A stretch of 64,000 nucleotides of DNA from Pseudolachnospira sp051055405 (lineage in GTDB: Bacteria; Bacillota; Clostridia; Lachnospirales; Lachnospiraceae). The position numbers and the translations under genes are program-made. The DNA lies in NCBI RefSeq assembly GCF_051055405.1, contig NZ_CP167068.1:2480001-2544000 (forward strand), given 5' to 3'. Position 1 is the stretch's first letter, and the number at the start of each line of letters is the position of its first letter. A model generated the notes under the pieces. That model saw nothing but the letters and a program-made list of their open reading frames with translations. It searched no databases and had not been told where the DNA came from. This document shows, piece by piece, positions 42,061 to 51,894 of the stretch.

Positions 42061-45000
42061 ATGAAGCAAGCGCAAAGAAAAGATTTTTTTCGAGAGATAA
42101 AAAATAGCTGGAACCGCTGGCTGTCTCTGCTCTTTATCGTTGCCCTGGGAGTCGCCTTCTTTTCCGGCGTCCGCTCCTCCGAGCCAGATATGAGACTTTC
42201 GGCGGATCATTTATATGACAAGACCAATTTCATGGATATTCGCATTCTGGGTACGCTGGGCGTCACGCCGGAAGATCTTGCCGAGGTTGCAGCCATCCCT
42301 GGAATCGCCGACGCCGAAGGCGCTTCCACTCTGGAAGCGCTTACGGACACCGGCGAAGAAGAACTGGTGCTGCAGGTCTCTTCCTTGACGGAGCGTGTCA
42401 ACCGCCTCACCTTACAGGAAGGACGCCTTCCGGAAACAAACGCGGAATGTGTCATCGACGCCGCGCTCTCCGACGCTTACCCCATTGGCAGCGCCATCTC
42501 CCTTTACGGTGATCAAAAAGATACTGACGACGGCTCCTCGGATCCTCTGTCCGATACCTTAACACAGACAGAATTCACCGTGGTCGGCTACGCCACCAGT
42601 TCCTATTATCTGACCTTTGACCGGGGCACCGCTTCGATTGGAGACGGAAACATCGACGGACTTCTCTTCGTTCGGCCAGAAGTATTTTCTGCCGATTATT
42701 ATACGGTCATCTATGCCACGGTAGAAGGCGCTTCCGCTCTTACTGCAATGACGGATGAATATGACGATCATATTCAGAGCGTCTCCGATCAAATAGAAGC
42801 CATTGCCGACAGACGCTGCGACATCCGTTACCAGTCCGTCCTAGGCGAAGCCAATGACAAGCTGACCGAGGGGAAAGAAGAACTGGCGGACGCCAGAAAG
42901 GAAGCGGATCAGGAGCTTGGGGACGCGCTTTTGGAACTGGAAGATGGAGAAGCAGAATTGGCGGACGCCAAGAAAACTCTATCGGAAAAAGAACAGGAAT
43001 TGGAAGATGGAAAAAAAGAGCTCGCGGACGCCAGGAAGACATTGAGAAGTTCCCGGAAGGAACTGGATTCCGGCTGGAAACAATACGAAGATGGAAAGAA
43101 AACGCTGGAAGAACGGGAGTCTGAACTGACACGCGCAAAAGAACAGTTGGCGCCCAAAGAACAGGAACTGGCCGAAGGCTGGGAAGCTTATCACAGCGGA
43201 CAATCGGAGTATCAGACAAACGCCGCGCTCCTGGAATCCCTCCAAACCCAACGAGATCAGCTGGAAGCTTATCTGATTTCCTTGGGACTTACGCCTACGG
43301 AACATCCAGACTACCAGATGTTGGTGGGAACGATCCACCAGATGGAACCGGCATTGTCCGAGGCTAAAACTCAGTTGGAGGCCAGCTACGCCGCGTTATC
43401 CGAGGCTCAGCTTCAACTGGATGCAGCAAAAGCACAGTTAGAAGAAGGAGAAAATCAGTTAAATGCTGGCAAAGAAGAGCTGGCTGCTTCTCTCCAGAAA
43501 TTAGAATCCGGCGAACAACAATATCAGGATGGGAAATCCGCCATAGAAGAAGCTCTGGAAGAAATTTCTGATGGAGAACGGCAGATCACAGACGCGAAAG
43601 AGGAAATTGCCGAGGCGGAACAAGAACTGGAAGACGGCTGGAAAGAATATGAGGATGGAAAGCAGGAAGCAGAGGAAAAAATTTCCGACGCCGAGCAAAA
43701 ACTGGCGGACGCTGAAGCGGATATTGCAGACATTGAATACCCCGAATGGTATGTACTAGATCGAAATTCCGTACAAACGTATGTGGAGTATCGCTTGGAT
43801 GCCGAGCGTATCGGCGCCATCGGTAAAGTATTCCCTGCGATTTTCTTCCTCGTGGCCGCGCTGGTCAGCCTGACGACCATGACCCGCATGGTAGAGGATG
43901 ACCGAACACAAATCGGAACCTTGCAGGCGCTGGGCTATTCCAAGGGCGCCATTGCCGCCAAATATATTTTATATGCTCTCTCGGCCACCTTACTGGGAAG
44001 CCTTCTCGGTGTGTTGGCCGGAAGCCAGATCCTGCCTCGCGTGATTTTATCCGCCTATGGCATCCTCTATGTAAACATAACGGAATACCTGGTGCCAATC
44101 CAGGGGAGCTATGCTTTGATGAGTACGGGACTGGCTGTTTTTTGCACAGTAGCCGCTACGGTAGCCGCCTGTTATCGGGAGCTGATGTCCACGCCCGCTC
44201 AGTTGATGCGGCCGGCCTCTCCCAAAGAAGGACGGCGTGTAATCCTGGAATATATTCCTTTCCTCTGGAAGCATTTGAGTTTTACCAGTAAATCTACGGT
44301 GCGAAATCTGATTCGCTATAAGAAACGTTTCTTCATGACTGTATTCGGCATCGGCGGATGCATGGCCCTTCTCATGGTAGGCTTTGGGCTTCGTGATTCC
44401 ATTGCAAAAATCGTGGATAATCAGTATGCGACCATATGGACTTATGACGCAACCTTAAATATGGACGCTGCCGCTGACCCCCATCCTGTGGAGGAAATAG
44501 CGCTCCAATTTTCTTCGGTCCGGGAAACCTTGCCAGTCTATCAGATCGCCAGGGACGCGGGCAATGGTTCTATCACGAAAGAAGTTACGCTTTTTGTTCC
44601 GGCACGTCTGAATACACTCTCCGACTTTGTAGACTTGAGAGATCGAACTTCCAAAGAGGGTTATTTTCTAAACGACGATGGGGTGATCATCACGGAAAAG
44701 CTGGCGCGGATGCTGGATCTCTCCGTGGGAGACACGATTTTTCTTGCGGAGGAAGAAACGAGCGCAATAGAGGTTCCGGTTCTAGCAATTGTGGAAAACT
44801 ACCTACATCACTATGTCTACATGACGCCGGTCCTCTACGAAAAGTTGTATGGCTCAGCGCCGGAATATAATTCGATGCTGATGTCTATGGATTCGATGAC
44901 CGAATCGGAAGAAAACGCATTGGCGGAGCAGTTAATCGCTCATGACGAAATTCTTTCCGTATCCTTCATCCGGGATCTGCAAGCTACTGTAAACAATATG

Positions 45001-45411
45001 ATGCGCAGCCTGGATCTGGTCATCTGGGTTCTCATCATCTCCGCCGGGCTTTTGGCTTTCGTGGTGCTCTATAACCTGAATAATATCAATATATCCGAGC
45101 GCCGGCGAGAGCTAGCCACGCTAAAGGTGCTGGGCTTTTATGATAATGAAGTGGCCGCTTATGTGTATCGCGAAAACATCTTACTGACGATTCTTGGCAT
45201 CGGGGCCGGTGTTGTGCTCGGTATCTGGCTGCATCGGTTTCTGATCCAGACCGTAGAAATCGATATGATGATGTTCGGCCAGACCATCCAACCTCCCAGT
45301 TACCTGTACAGCAGTTTGCTGACCATTGTTTTTTCTCTGTTGGTAAATATTTTTGTTTTCCTAAAACTAAAAAAGATCGATATGATCGAATCTCTGAAAA
45401 GTGTGGAGTGA
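42061..45411 (+). CDS. FtsX-family permease with long extracytoplasmic coiled coil
   Basis: This 1116-residue membrane protein has one N-terminal helix (RWLSLLFIVALGVAFFSGVR), a large external region and two FtsX domains (helices near 590-720 and 760-1110). Residues about 270-570 form an almost unbroken coiled coil built on repeats such as ELADARKEADQELGDALLEL and EQELEDGKKELADARKTLRS. Such MacB-type permeases use ATP to move the periplasmic part rather than the lipid-embedded substrate. The coiled coil should reach through the wall and may bind a cell-wall enzyme. Start ATG 42061 is chosen over an in-frame codon at 42019 inside the ATPase gene. Confidence 0.9.
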   Translation: MKQAQRKDFFREIKNSWNRWLSLLFIVALGVAFFSGVRSSEPDMRLSADHLYDKTNFMDIRILGTLGVTPEDLAEVAAIPGIADAEGASTLEALTDTGEEELVLQVSSLTERVNRLTLQEGRLPETNAECVIDAALSDAYPIGSAISLYGDQKDTDDGSSDPLSDTLTQTEFTVVGYATSSYYLTFDRGTASIGDGNIDGLLFVRPEVFSADYYTVIYATVEGASALTAMTDEYDDHIQSVSDQIEAIADRRCDIRYQSVLGEANDKLTEGKEELADARKEADQELGDALLELEDGEAELADAKKTLSEKEQELEDGKKELADARKTLRSSRKELDSGWKQYEDGKKTLEERESELTRAKEQLAPKEQELAEGWEAYHSGQSEYQTNAALLESLQTQRDQLEAYLISLGLTPTEHPDYQMLVGTIHQMEPALSEAKTQLEASYAALSEAQLQLDAAKAQLEEGENQLNAGKEELAASLQKLESGEQQYQDGKSAIEEALEEISDGERQITDAKEEIAEAEQELEDGWKEYEDGKQEAEEKISDAEQKLADAEADIADIEYPEWYVLDRNSVQTYVEYRLDAERIGAIGKVFPAIFFLVAALVSLTTMTRMVEDDRTQIGTLQALGYSKGAIAAKYILYALSATLLGSLLGVLAGSQILPRVILSAYGILYVNITEYLVPIQGSYALMSTGLAVFCTVAATVAACYRELMSTPAQLMRPASPKEGRRVILEYIPFLWKHLSFTSKSTVRNLIRYKKRFFMTVFGIGGCMALLMVGFGLRDSIAKIVDNQYATIWTYDATLNMDAAADPHPVEEIALQFSSVRETLPVYQIARDAGNGSITKEVTLFVPARLNTLSDFVDLRDRTSKEGYFLNDDGVIITEKLARMLDLSVGDTIFLAEEETSAIEVPVLAIVENYLHHYVYMTPVLYEKLYGSAPEYNSMLMSMDSMTESEENALAEQLIAHDEILSVSFIRDLQATVNNMMRSLDLVIWVLIISAGLLAFVVLYNLNNINISERRRELATLKVLGFYDNEVAAYVYRENILLTILGIGAGVVLGIWLHRFLIQTVEIDMMMFGQTIQPPSYLYSSLLTIVFSLLVNIFVFLKLKKIDMIESLKSVE

Positions 45412-45430
45412 TCCACACTTTTTTTCTTTT
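45399..45430 (+). terminator. terminator overlapping the permease stop
   Basis: AAGTGTGGA-GTGA-TCCACACTT followed by TTTTTCTTTT; the stop codon lies in the loop. Confidence 0.88.
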
Positions 45431-45500
45431 CCCTCTTTTCACATTTTTCTGTTTGGTCTATAATAGATCGGTGTGAATCGAAAGGAGCCGGAGATTTCCT

Positions 45501-46418
45501 ATGAAAACCAAAAAAGTCCCTTTAAAAAATTCTTTCCTATTACTCCTTACTGCGGCCATCTGGGGAAGCGCATTTGTCGCCCAGAGCGTCGGAATGGACT
45601 ATCTCGGCCCGTTTACCTTTAACAGCATCCGCTGCCTCATCGGCGGAGTCGTACTCCTGCCTCTGATCTGGTTCCGGGAAAAATCAGGTCCCCAGAATAC
45701 GGATATCGATGCCGGGACCGCAAAGACCCCAGAGGCAAACCGGAAAAATTTAGTCGTTGGAGGGATCTGCTGTGGTATTTTGTTGTGTCTTGCCAGCAAC
45801 TTTCAGCAGTTTGGTATCCAATATACCACCGTTGGAAAAGCCGGCTTCATCACTGCCTGCTACATTATTCTTGTCCCTATCCTAGGATTGTTCCTTGGAA
45901 AAAAATGCAGCCCATTTCTATGGGCTGCTGTTTTCCTGGCTTTGGCAGGGCTTTATCTTCTATGTATCACAGATGGCTTTTCCATCGGGCGGGGAGACTT
46001 CTTGGTCTTCATCTGCGCCCTGCTTTTTTCCGTTCACATTTTAGTAATCGACTATTTTTCTCCTCTGGTAGATGGAGTAAAAATGTCCTGCATCCAATTT
46101 TTTATCTGCGGAATTCTCTCTGGCATCGCTGCGCTTCTCACAGAAAGCATTGAAACTTCCGCGCTCTTTTCCGCCTGGGCGCCGATTCTTTACGCCGGCG
46201 TCTTTTCCTGTGGAATCGGCTATACGCTCCAGATCGTCGGGCAAAAGGGGATGAATCCAACGGTCGCTTCTCTCATCCTAAGCTTGGAATCCTGCATCTC
46301 TGTTCTGTCCGGTTGGCTGATTCTAGGACAGATGTTAAGCAACCGGGAGATTCTTGGCTGTGTGGTCATGTTTGCCGCCATCCTCCTAGCACAAATTCCA
46401 CAAAAAGAGAAAAGGTAG
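45501..46418 (+). CDS. EamA/DMT family transporter
   Basis: This 305-residue protein has ten hydrophobic segments in two EamA halves: LLLLTAAIWGSAFVAQSVGM and FNSIRCLIGGVVLLPLIWFR in the first, and LYAGVFSCGIGYTLQIVGQK and LILSLESCISVLSGWLILGQ in the second. The family moves amino acids, nucleotide sugars or other metabolites; no substrate is inferred. TATAAT at 45459-45464 is a likely -10. ATG after AAAGGAG. Confidence 0.92.
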   Translation: MKTKKVPLKNSFLLLLTAAIWGSAFVAQSVGMDYLGPFTFNSIRCLIGGVVLLPLIWFREKSGPQNTDIDAGTAKTPEANRKNLVVGGICCGILLCLASNFQQFGIQYTTVGKAGFITACYIILVPILGLFLGKKCSPFLWAAVFLALAGLYLLCITDGFSIGRGDFLVFICALLFSVHILVIDYFSPLVDGVKMSCIQFFICGILSGIAALLTESIETSALFSAWAPILYAGVFSCGIGYTLQIVGQKGMNPTVASLILSLESCISVLSGWLILGQMLSNREILGCVVMFAAILLAQIPQKEKR

Positions 46419-46427
46419 CGGGCTGCC

Positions 46428-47360
46428 CTACAAGATCCCTTGTAAAAAGTTTTTTACTAAAATCATCAGCGGAATGGAAAAAATCGAAAAAACTGTAGAG
46501 ACCGCTAAGAGTTCCGTCGCATAGGCATTATCCCGCCCATAACGAAGCGCGAATAGCGTTCCAGTTGTTCCAACGGGACAAGCCGCTCCCAGAAATACGG
46601 TCATAAACGGCAATTCACTAGCCCGAAACCAAACGGCGCATATGAAGAAAAGTAACGGACAAAAAACCAACTTTACCAGGCTAATCCAATAAATGCTGTA
46701 TTTTTTCAGCATTTTTTTGATGTCAGTCTCCGCAAGGGAAGCTCCCGCCACCAGCATAGCTAGGGGCGTATTCATCTCGCCGATGGATCGCATCGGATTT
46801 AGCAAAATATCCGGCAGGTGAATCCTGCCGAAAAAGCAGATCACCCCAAGGAGAACCCCGATGACCATGGGACTAAGAAGATTTCGGAGCGCCTGCCGAA
46901 AATCTTTCTTTCCACTGATCAGCATGACACCCTGAGTCCATACCAAAATATTAAATACCGTCATATATACCGTCATATAAAAGACGCCTTGCTGACCAAA
47001 AAGCGCGTTTAGCAAAGGAAGGCCAATATAACCGCAGTTGGAATAAATAATACAGATTCGCTCCAAATCCCGATCATAGCCGGGTCTTTTTCGGATGATA
47101 ACGCGGGTCATGAAAATCGTCAGGATAAAAGAGAGGATCGTCAGAATAAAAGTCTGAAGCCATCCGTACAAAAGCTCTGAGGTAAACTCCATCTGGTAAG
47201 AAGAAAATACTAAAAAGGGCGCCACGAACATCAACAGCAGATTGGACATCCGACGATTCATATCCGAAGTAATCAGGCCGCACCGGTATAGCACAATCCC
47301 CATCACGAGAATCAAAAACATCTCTGCAATTTTTTCCAATGAAATAAGCGCTAAATCCAT
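46428..47360 (-). CDS. AEC family transporter
   Basis: This 310-residue protein has about ten helices and the AEC hallmarks LSLEK-like start (LALISLEKIAEMFLILVMGI), NCGYIGLPLLNALFGQQGVF and ATELLAVSTVFSIFSIPLMI. Members export auxin-like molecules, malate or amino acid derivatives. The substrate cannot be told. It is convergent with the EamA gene, 9 bp apart. Confidence 0.9.
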   Translation of the reverse strand: MDLALISLEKIAEMFLILVMGIVLYRCGLITSDMNRRMSNLLLMFVAPFLVFSSYQMEFTSELLYGWLQTFILTILSFILTIFMTRVIIRKRPGYDRDLERICIIYSNCGYIGLPLLNALFGQQGVFYMTVYMTVFNILVWTQGVMLISGKKDFRQALRNLLSPMVIGVLLGVICFFGRIHLPDILLNPMRSIGEMNTPLAMLVAGASLAETDIKKMLKKYSIYWISLVKLVFCPLLFFICAVWFRASELPFMTVFLGAACPVGTTGTLFALRYGRDNAYATELLAVSTVFSIFSIPLMILVKNFLQGIL

Positions 47361-47409
47361 CTCTTGTTCTCCGCCTTCCTCGAATTGATTCGTTTCTCAT
47401 CTGGGTTTA

Positions 47410-47448
47410 GGTGCCAAAAGTTCTCCTTGTAAAAACCTTTTGACACCT
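47410..47448. repeat. inverted repeat with TTGACACCTGA
   Basis: GGTGCCAAAAG and CTTTTGACACC pair with one mismatch across about 17 bp. TTGACACCTGA is also next to the 17403 palindrome. Confidence 0.5.
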
Positions 47449-47460
47449 GAATCTAGTCTA

Positions 47461-47490
47461 GAAAAAGCGCGGCACTCTGCCGCGCTTTTT
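47461..47490. terminator. terminator before the AEC gene
   Basis: AAAAAGCGCGGC-ACTCT-GCCGCGCTTTTT, a near-perfect hairpin with T-runs on both strands. It probably ends the oxidoreductase transcript. Confidence 0.88.
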
Positions 47491-47536
47491 AGTATACTGC
47501 ATTTCTCCAGCTTTTGGCAAGAGCATATGGAATAAA

Positions 47537-47587
47537 GAATTTCGCTCTGCGAAATTCTCCGCCTACGGCGGGGCAGCTTTGCTGCCA
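47537..47587 (+). repeat. triple-hairpin repeat, copy B
   Basis: GAATTTCGC-TCT-GCGAAATTC, CCGCC-TAC-GGCGG and GGCAGC-TTT-GCTGCC follow one another without gaps. All three hairpins are intact. It lies just downstream of the oxidoreductase gene. Confidence 0.9.
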
Positions 47588-47604
47588 TCTTCCGCTCTGC
47601 CGCG

Positions 47605-48786
47605 TTAAAAGTCGATTCTGCGCCCTTCTTCCGCGGACTGGTAAGCCGCGTACATGACCTTCATGCTCTCATAGGCCAGATCAAAGTCAGAGGACGGCGT
47701 TTTATCATAAGCGATGGTTTCCACGAAATCCTGCAATTCGCCCATGTATCCGCGAATAATCTCATCCGATACAAATGCCTTGTTCCAGCCCAATTTTGCC
47801 GGCAGCATTTCCGAAATCGTAACATCTTCCAGACCATCTTCATCCAGGAAATAGGTATTTAAGATATCCGTAGGGGTAATGTTGCACATCAGCGCGCTAT
47901 CATTGCTGTAAACTTCAATATAATTCTTGGTACCGCCCAAAACCGTATCCGTGGCGATGGTCATACACTTGGTTCCATCAGAAAATGTAATCGTAATGGT
48001 TCCAAAATCTTCCACATCCTCAGGCTGCGCCTTGATGTGGCGATGCTCGTACTCATTCAGGCAGGCAGTCGCTACGCCGGTATCTGCGATTACGCTTTTA
48101 ACCGTGATTTCTTCCCCGCGTGCCTTTGCCTCCTGCTGTTTCAGCCACAGCATACCGGACAGGGGATGGCAGCCCGTCCGAATCAAGGTGCCGCCACCGG
48201 TGCCGTTCCATTTTCCTGCCAGAGGAGAACTGGAACCCTTTAAGCTTTCCTCTCCTTTCAGGAACAGAATCTTGCTCTTTTTCGCCCGGATAATCTCCGC
48301 TGCTTTCTGTACAGGAGTAGCATAGACAAAATTTTCTGCATAGAGAAACTTCTTTCCGCAAGTATCTACAACCGCTTTCAATTCGTCCATGGTCTTCATG
48401 ACTTCTTCAAACATTTTGGACTTCGGGGTCGTCTTTCCTACGTTCTCTTCCCCTTTTTGACCGAAATAGCCGGTCAAAGGCTTTTCACAGATCACATGCT
48501 TTCCTGCCTTCAACGCCTGAATGGCCATCTGACAGTGCAGAAACGGAGGCGTTACAATATCGATTACATCGATCTCCGGATCTTTTAACATCTCGGCATA
48601 ATCCGCTACTGCCTGCTCATAACCGTAGCGCTCTTTTACTTTCTCCGCCAATTCCAGCTTGACGTCGCAGATGGTTTTCAGGCGAACCGAAACACCGCTC
48701 ACTCTCTCGTAACCATTTCCATGCAGATAGGCCGCATAGCCTGCTCCCACGGTACCAATCACTACTTCTTTTCCGCCCTGTTTCAT
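47605..48786 (-). CDS. Gfo/Idh/MocA family oxidoreductase
   Basis: This 393-residue NAD(P)-dependent enzyme has a Rossmann start (VVIGTVGAGYAAYLHGNGYE), the family sequence GKHVICEKPLTGYFGQ, and a C-terminal catalytic beta-sheet domain with the GCHPLSGMLWL region near the catalytic His/Asp site. Members oxidise or reduce sugars and inositols. The substrate is not clear; no sugar genes are next to it. ATG after AAAGGAG. Confidence 0.9.
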   Translation of the reverse strand: MKQGGKEVVIGTVGAGYAAYLHGNGYERVSGVSVRLKTICDVKLELAEKVKERYGYEQAVADYAEMLKDPEIDVIDIVTPPFLHCQMAIQALKAGKHVICEKPLTGYFGQKGEENVGKTTPKSKMFEEVMKTMDELKAVVDTCGKKFLYAENFVYATPVQKAAEIIRAKKSKILFLKGEESLKGSSSPLAGKWNGTGGGTLIRTGCHPLSGMLWLKQQEAKARGEEITVKSVIADTGVATACLNEYEHRHIKAQPEDVEDFGTITITFSDGTKCMTIATDTVLGGTKNYIEVYSNDSALMCNITPTDILNTYFLDEDGLEDVTISEMLPAKLGWNKAFVSDEIIRGYMGELQDFVETIAYDKTPSSDFDLAYESMKVMYAAYQSAEEGRRIDF

Positions 48787-49080
48787 GTTTTGCTCCTTTC
48801 ACTTCTCGGCCAGATCCGTCCCTTCGATTCCCGAACATCCCTACCACTTTTATATATTCTTTTTATCTTTCTTCATTTCATAATCTTTTGTTTTCATCAT
48901 ACTACAGGAAATCTGGAATTACCAATAGAACTTTTTGGCCTTTTCTATCGATTTCTTTCATGGTTTATTTTTTATCCATGATGTTTCTTCACTGTTTTAG
49001 GGGATTTGGGAAGGGATTTTTATCTAAGTTCAGGCGCCGGCGGCGGCATCTTCCTTGCACGCTCGTGCACACCCTTAACG
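48787..49080 (-). promoter_or_regulatory. upstream region with oxidoreductase promoter
   Basis: On the minus strand TTGGTA (48920-48925), an 18-bp spacer and TATGAT (48896-48901) form a promoter about 110 bp from the oxidoreductase start. I see no small gene in the rest of the gap. Confidence 0.55.
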
Positions 49081-49082
49081 GA

Positions 49083-49137
49083 GCTTTTGTTATTTCATAG
49101 GAAATGGGGGCGGAATTTCCTATGAAATAACAAAAGC
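49083..49137. repeat. perfect 23-bp inverted repeat (ATTTCATAGGAAAT family)
   Basis: GCTTTTGTTATTTCATAGG continues into AAAT and is repeated exactly in reverse after 9 bp. The core is shared with 2418-2447 and 52109-52157. It lies between divergent genes. Confidence 0.85.
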
Positions 49138-49173
49138 GCCCCGAGAGTAAATCCCTTACTCCCAGAGCGCTGC
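49136..49173 (-). terminator. hairpin after the deacetylase gene
   Basis: AGCGC and GCGCT with an inner GAGTAA/TTACTC stem, just after the deacetylase stop. Confidence 0.55.
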
Positions 49174-49185
49174 ATCTCCTTTTTC

Positions 49186-50676
49186 TTACAAATTTTCTAC
49201 CGGCGTGGGCCTGGTCTTATCGAAGACTTTATTGGAATCGAACAAATCGGAAAGCGTATCCTTATAACCAGATACCGCCCACCACATCCGGATTCCATCC
49301 AGATTCCGGCGGCCCTGGCGGAAATATCCGTCTTTCATCTGGGTCCAATATTGCGCGCCGTCCACTGGACAATAATAGTCAAAGCCTAAACCGTCCAGAT
49401 GCTGATACTTCTGCCGAATCGAATCGGAATGGTCATAGCCGCGCCAGCTGCCTTCTCCCAAATCCGCTCCAAAGGGGAAAATAATGGTATCCACGTTTCC
49501 CCCCAACAAAGGTTCCACTTGATCCTCCCACTTTTGGGCGTCCGTCTTGAACTTATCAAAGCTTAAAGCGCCGTAATCCTTGTGTCCCCAACTGTGGCTT
49601 GCAAACTGCCAGCCGAGTTCCTTCATTCGAGCCGCCACGGCTGTGGCCTTCTGGCGTTCCTCTTCCACGTTGTACTTGGCGTATTCCGGTTTGTAGCTGG
49701 AATCGCTTGGATCTCCATACTTGGGCGCGGTCCGGTAGCCGAGGATGCCATTATAACCGGTCAGGGCAATGATTCCCCTGGCTCCCCGGTACGAAAAGTC
49801 CGGATGCTCCCGGATAAAGTCCTCAATCAACGGTACCATGTCGTAGGATCCGGTCACCACGCTGCCGTCCGGTTGATCGATTTCATTGGTAATCCCGCCA
49901 TTTTCATCAATCACTAAGCGATTGGCAAAGCCGTCCCCTTCCATATACTCATAGTAACTGACGTCATCCTGGGAAAGCACAAAAGGCGTCTTTCCTTCCG
50001 GCAGATAGATCGTCCCCCAGACCATCTTTTCCGTGCCGTCCGCCTGCTTCTCCAGATGAGCAATGTCATGAATATCCACTAAAACAAATCCCCGATCGTA
50101 CATTTCCTGAGTAATCTTGTTAAATTCGTCGATGGTGGTCATGACCTGGTTGTAATCTCTTACTTTGTTTTTATCGCTTAGATGAAAGGTTACGCTTCCG
50201 TCAATGACTAAGGTATGATAAAAAACATGCGTAATCTCAGACATCTTATCATATGGAACCGCCTTTGCCTTCTCCGCCTCGTAGCGGGAAATCGCATCCG
50301 CAAGTTCTGGAATTCCCTCATATCCAGAGACGCCTTTGATTAACTCAATGGCTTTATCATAGTTGTATTGCTTACAGTGGATATCTGCTTCCGCCAACAC
50401 AGCCTGCCAGCTTCCGGCAGCCTCCGCCGTCGTCCCAACTTCGCTTCCATTATCCGTATTGCCTTCCGTGCTTCCGCCGGACGCATTGGCCTCGCTGGCC
50501 GCTGGCGTACTCGTATTCCCCGTATCTGAGGAGCCTCCGCTCAGCCATTTTACAAGGAAGACAATGCCTACCACCAGTAAAATCAACACACAGCCAAAAA
50601 TAATCCGATTTCGTATCACACGTCTCCGCCGCTTCCTGCGCCGGATCTCTCTCGCACGGCTATTGTAATTCTCCAT
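49186..50676 (-). CDS. membrane-anchored polysaccharide deacetylase family protein
   Basis: This 496-residue protein has a strongly basic N-terminus (REIRRRKRRRRVIRN) and one helix (IIFGCVLILLVVGIVFLVKW), so the rest is outside. A Ser/Thr/Gly-rich linker follows. The C-terminal domain is NodB-like: PFVLSQDDVSYYEYM holds the catalytic DD, and FASHSWGHKDYGAL the HxxxH metal pair. Wall glycan deacetylation or a related role is likely. The TFDDG motif is replaced by LSQDDV, which is unusual. Confidence 0.85.
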   Translation of the reverse strand: MENYNSRAREIRRRKRRRRVIRNRIIFGCVLILLVVGIVFLVKWLSGGSSDTGNTSTPAASEANASGGSTEGNTDNGSEVGTTAEAAGSWQAVLAEADIHCKQYNYDKAIELIKGVSGYEGIPELADAISRYEAEKAKAVPYDKMSEITHVFYHTLVIDGSVTFHLSDKNKVRDYNQVMTTIDEFNKITQEMYDRGFVLVDIHDIAHLEKQADGTEKMVWGTIYLPEGKTPFVLSQDDVSYYEYMEGDGFANRLVIDENGGITNEIDQPDGSVVTGSYDMVPLIEDFIREHPDFSYRGARGIIALTGYNGILGYRTAPKYGDPSDSSYKPEYAKYNVEEERQKATAVAARMKELGWQFASHSWGHKDYGALSFDKFKTDAQKWEDQVEPLLGGNVDTIIFPFGADLGEGSWRGYDHSDSIRQKYQHLDGLGFDYYCPVDGAQYWTQMKDGYFRQGRRNLDGIRMWWAVSGYKDTLSDLFDSNKVFDKTRPTPVENL

Positions 50677-50743
50677 GCTGTACCTCCTTCAGACAATCCT
50701 ATGTACTTTGGCAGCCTGTGCTCTTTTGAACAAAAACTTTCGC

Positions 50744-51748
50744 TCAGCGAATCCGCTCCGGAAATCCTACCTTTTTCTGTACCTTGCGCAGAGTCTTATT
50801 CGCATAGTAAGCCGCCTTCTCCGCGTTTTCTTTGATGATACCGTCCACATACGCTTTGTCCTGGGACAGGCGGGCATGCTCCTCCTGGATTGGCTTCATG
50901 ATTGAAACCAGAGCTTCTCCAACCGCCACTTTAAAGTCACCGTAACCCTTGCCGTCAAATTCTTTCACGACCTCTTCCGGCTTTTTGCCTGTGCAGGCAG
51001 AGTAAATGTCAATCAAGTTTTTCACGCCTGGCTGCTCGTCACGATAGAGAATGACGCCCTCGGAATCCGTGACAGCGCGTTTGCATTTGCGCATCACGGT
51101 GTCCGGATCGTCCATCAGATAAATGCTGGCGTTGGGATTTTCATCGGATTTACTCATCTTTTTGGACGGGTCCTGAAGGCTCATGATCTTCGCCCCCACC
51201 TTGCCGATATAGGCCTCCGGAATAGTAAAGACATCCCCATAGATTCCATTAAAGCGCTGCGCCACATCCCGCGTCAATTCCAGATGCTGCATCTGATCGA
51301 CGCCAACCGGAACCACGTCGCTCTGGAACAGTAAAATATCAGCGGCCATCAAAACCGGATAATCGAACAAGCCCGCATTGATATTGTCCGCATGTTTCTG
51401 GGATTTATCCTTAAACTGCGTCATCCGGCTCAGCTCGCCCATATAGGTAAAGCAATTTAAAATCCACGCCAATTCCGCATGGGCGGATACATGGGACTGA
51501 TAATAAATGCAATTTTTCTTCGGGTCCAAACCGGATGCAATATAAAGCATCAAAAGATTACGAGCGCGCCTGCGCAGTTCAGCCGGATCCTGACGAATCG
51601 TAATCGAATGTTCATCCACCACGCAGAAAAAGCACTCGTATTCCTCATTCAGAGATACCCAATTTCTCAGAGCTCCCATATAGTTTCCAATCGTAATGTT
51701 TCCTGTCGCCTGCATTCCGCTAAACAGCGACTTCTTTCCGTCTAACAT
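50744..51748 (-). CDS. trpS: tryptophanyl-tRNA synthetase
   Basis: This class I synthetase of about 334 residues has the HIGH-like SGMQATGNITIGNYMGALRN and the KMSKS loop PSKKMSKSDENPNAS. DQMQHLELTRDVAQRFN is a further family motif. I start at ATG 51748 after GGAGGAAG; the longer frame lacks a site. No T-box leader is seen upstream. Confidence 0.96.
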   Translation of the reverse strand: MLDGKKSLFSGMQATGNITIGNYMGALRNWVSLNEEYECFFCVVDEHSITIRQDPAELRRRARNLLMLYIASGLDPKKNCIYYQSHVSAHAELAWILNCFTYMGELSRMTQFKDKSQKHADNINAGLFDYPVLMAADILLFQSDVVPVGVDQMQHLELTRDVAQRFNGIYGDVFTIPEAYIGKVGAKIMSLQDPSKKMSKSDENPNASIYLMDDPDTVMRKCKRAVTDSEGVILYRDEQPGVKNLIDIYSACTGKKPEEVVKEFDGKGYGDFKVAVGEALVSIMKPIQEEHARLSQDKAYVDGIIKENAEKAAYYANKTLRKVQKKVGFPERIR

Positions 51749-51826
51749 ATATCTTCCTCCTGAAAATCCAGATCCTTCCACTCAAAAAGAGTTTTCACTG
51801 GTTCTTCTTTATTATGATGTAACGCA

Positions 51827-51873
51827 TTCCTTCGATACCACGGATTGCTTCGCATTTCATGCTCTCGCAATCC
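51827..51873 (+). repeat. 47-bp direct repeat, unit 1
   Basis: TTCCTTCGATACCACGGATT opens the unit and GCTCTCGCAATCC closes it; GGATTGC and GCAATCC can form a hairpin inside. The second unit starts 68 bp later. Confidence 0.8.
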
Positions 51874-51894
51874 CTTCAAAGAATTTCGTCTCAG

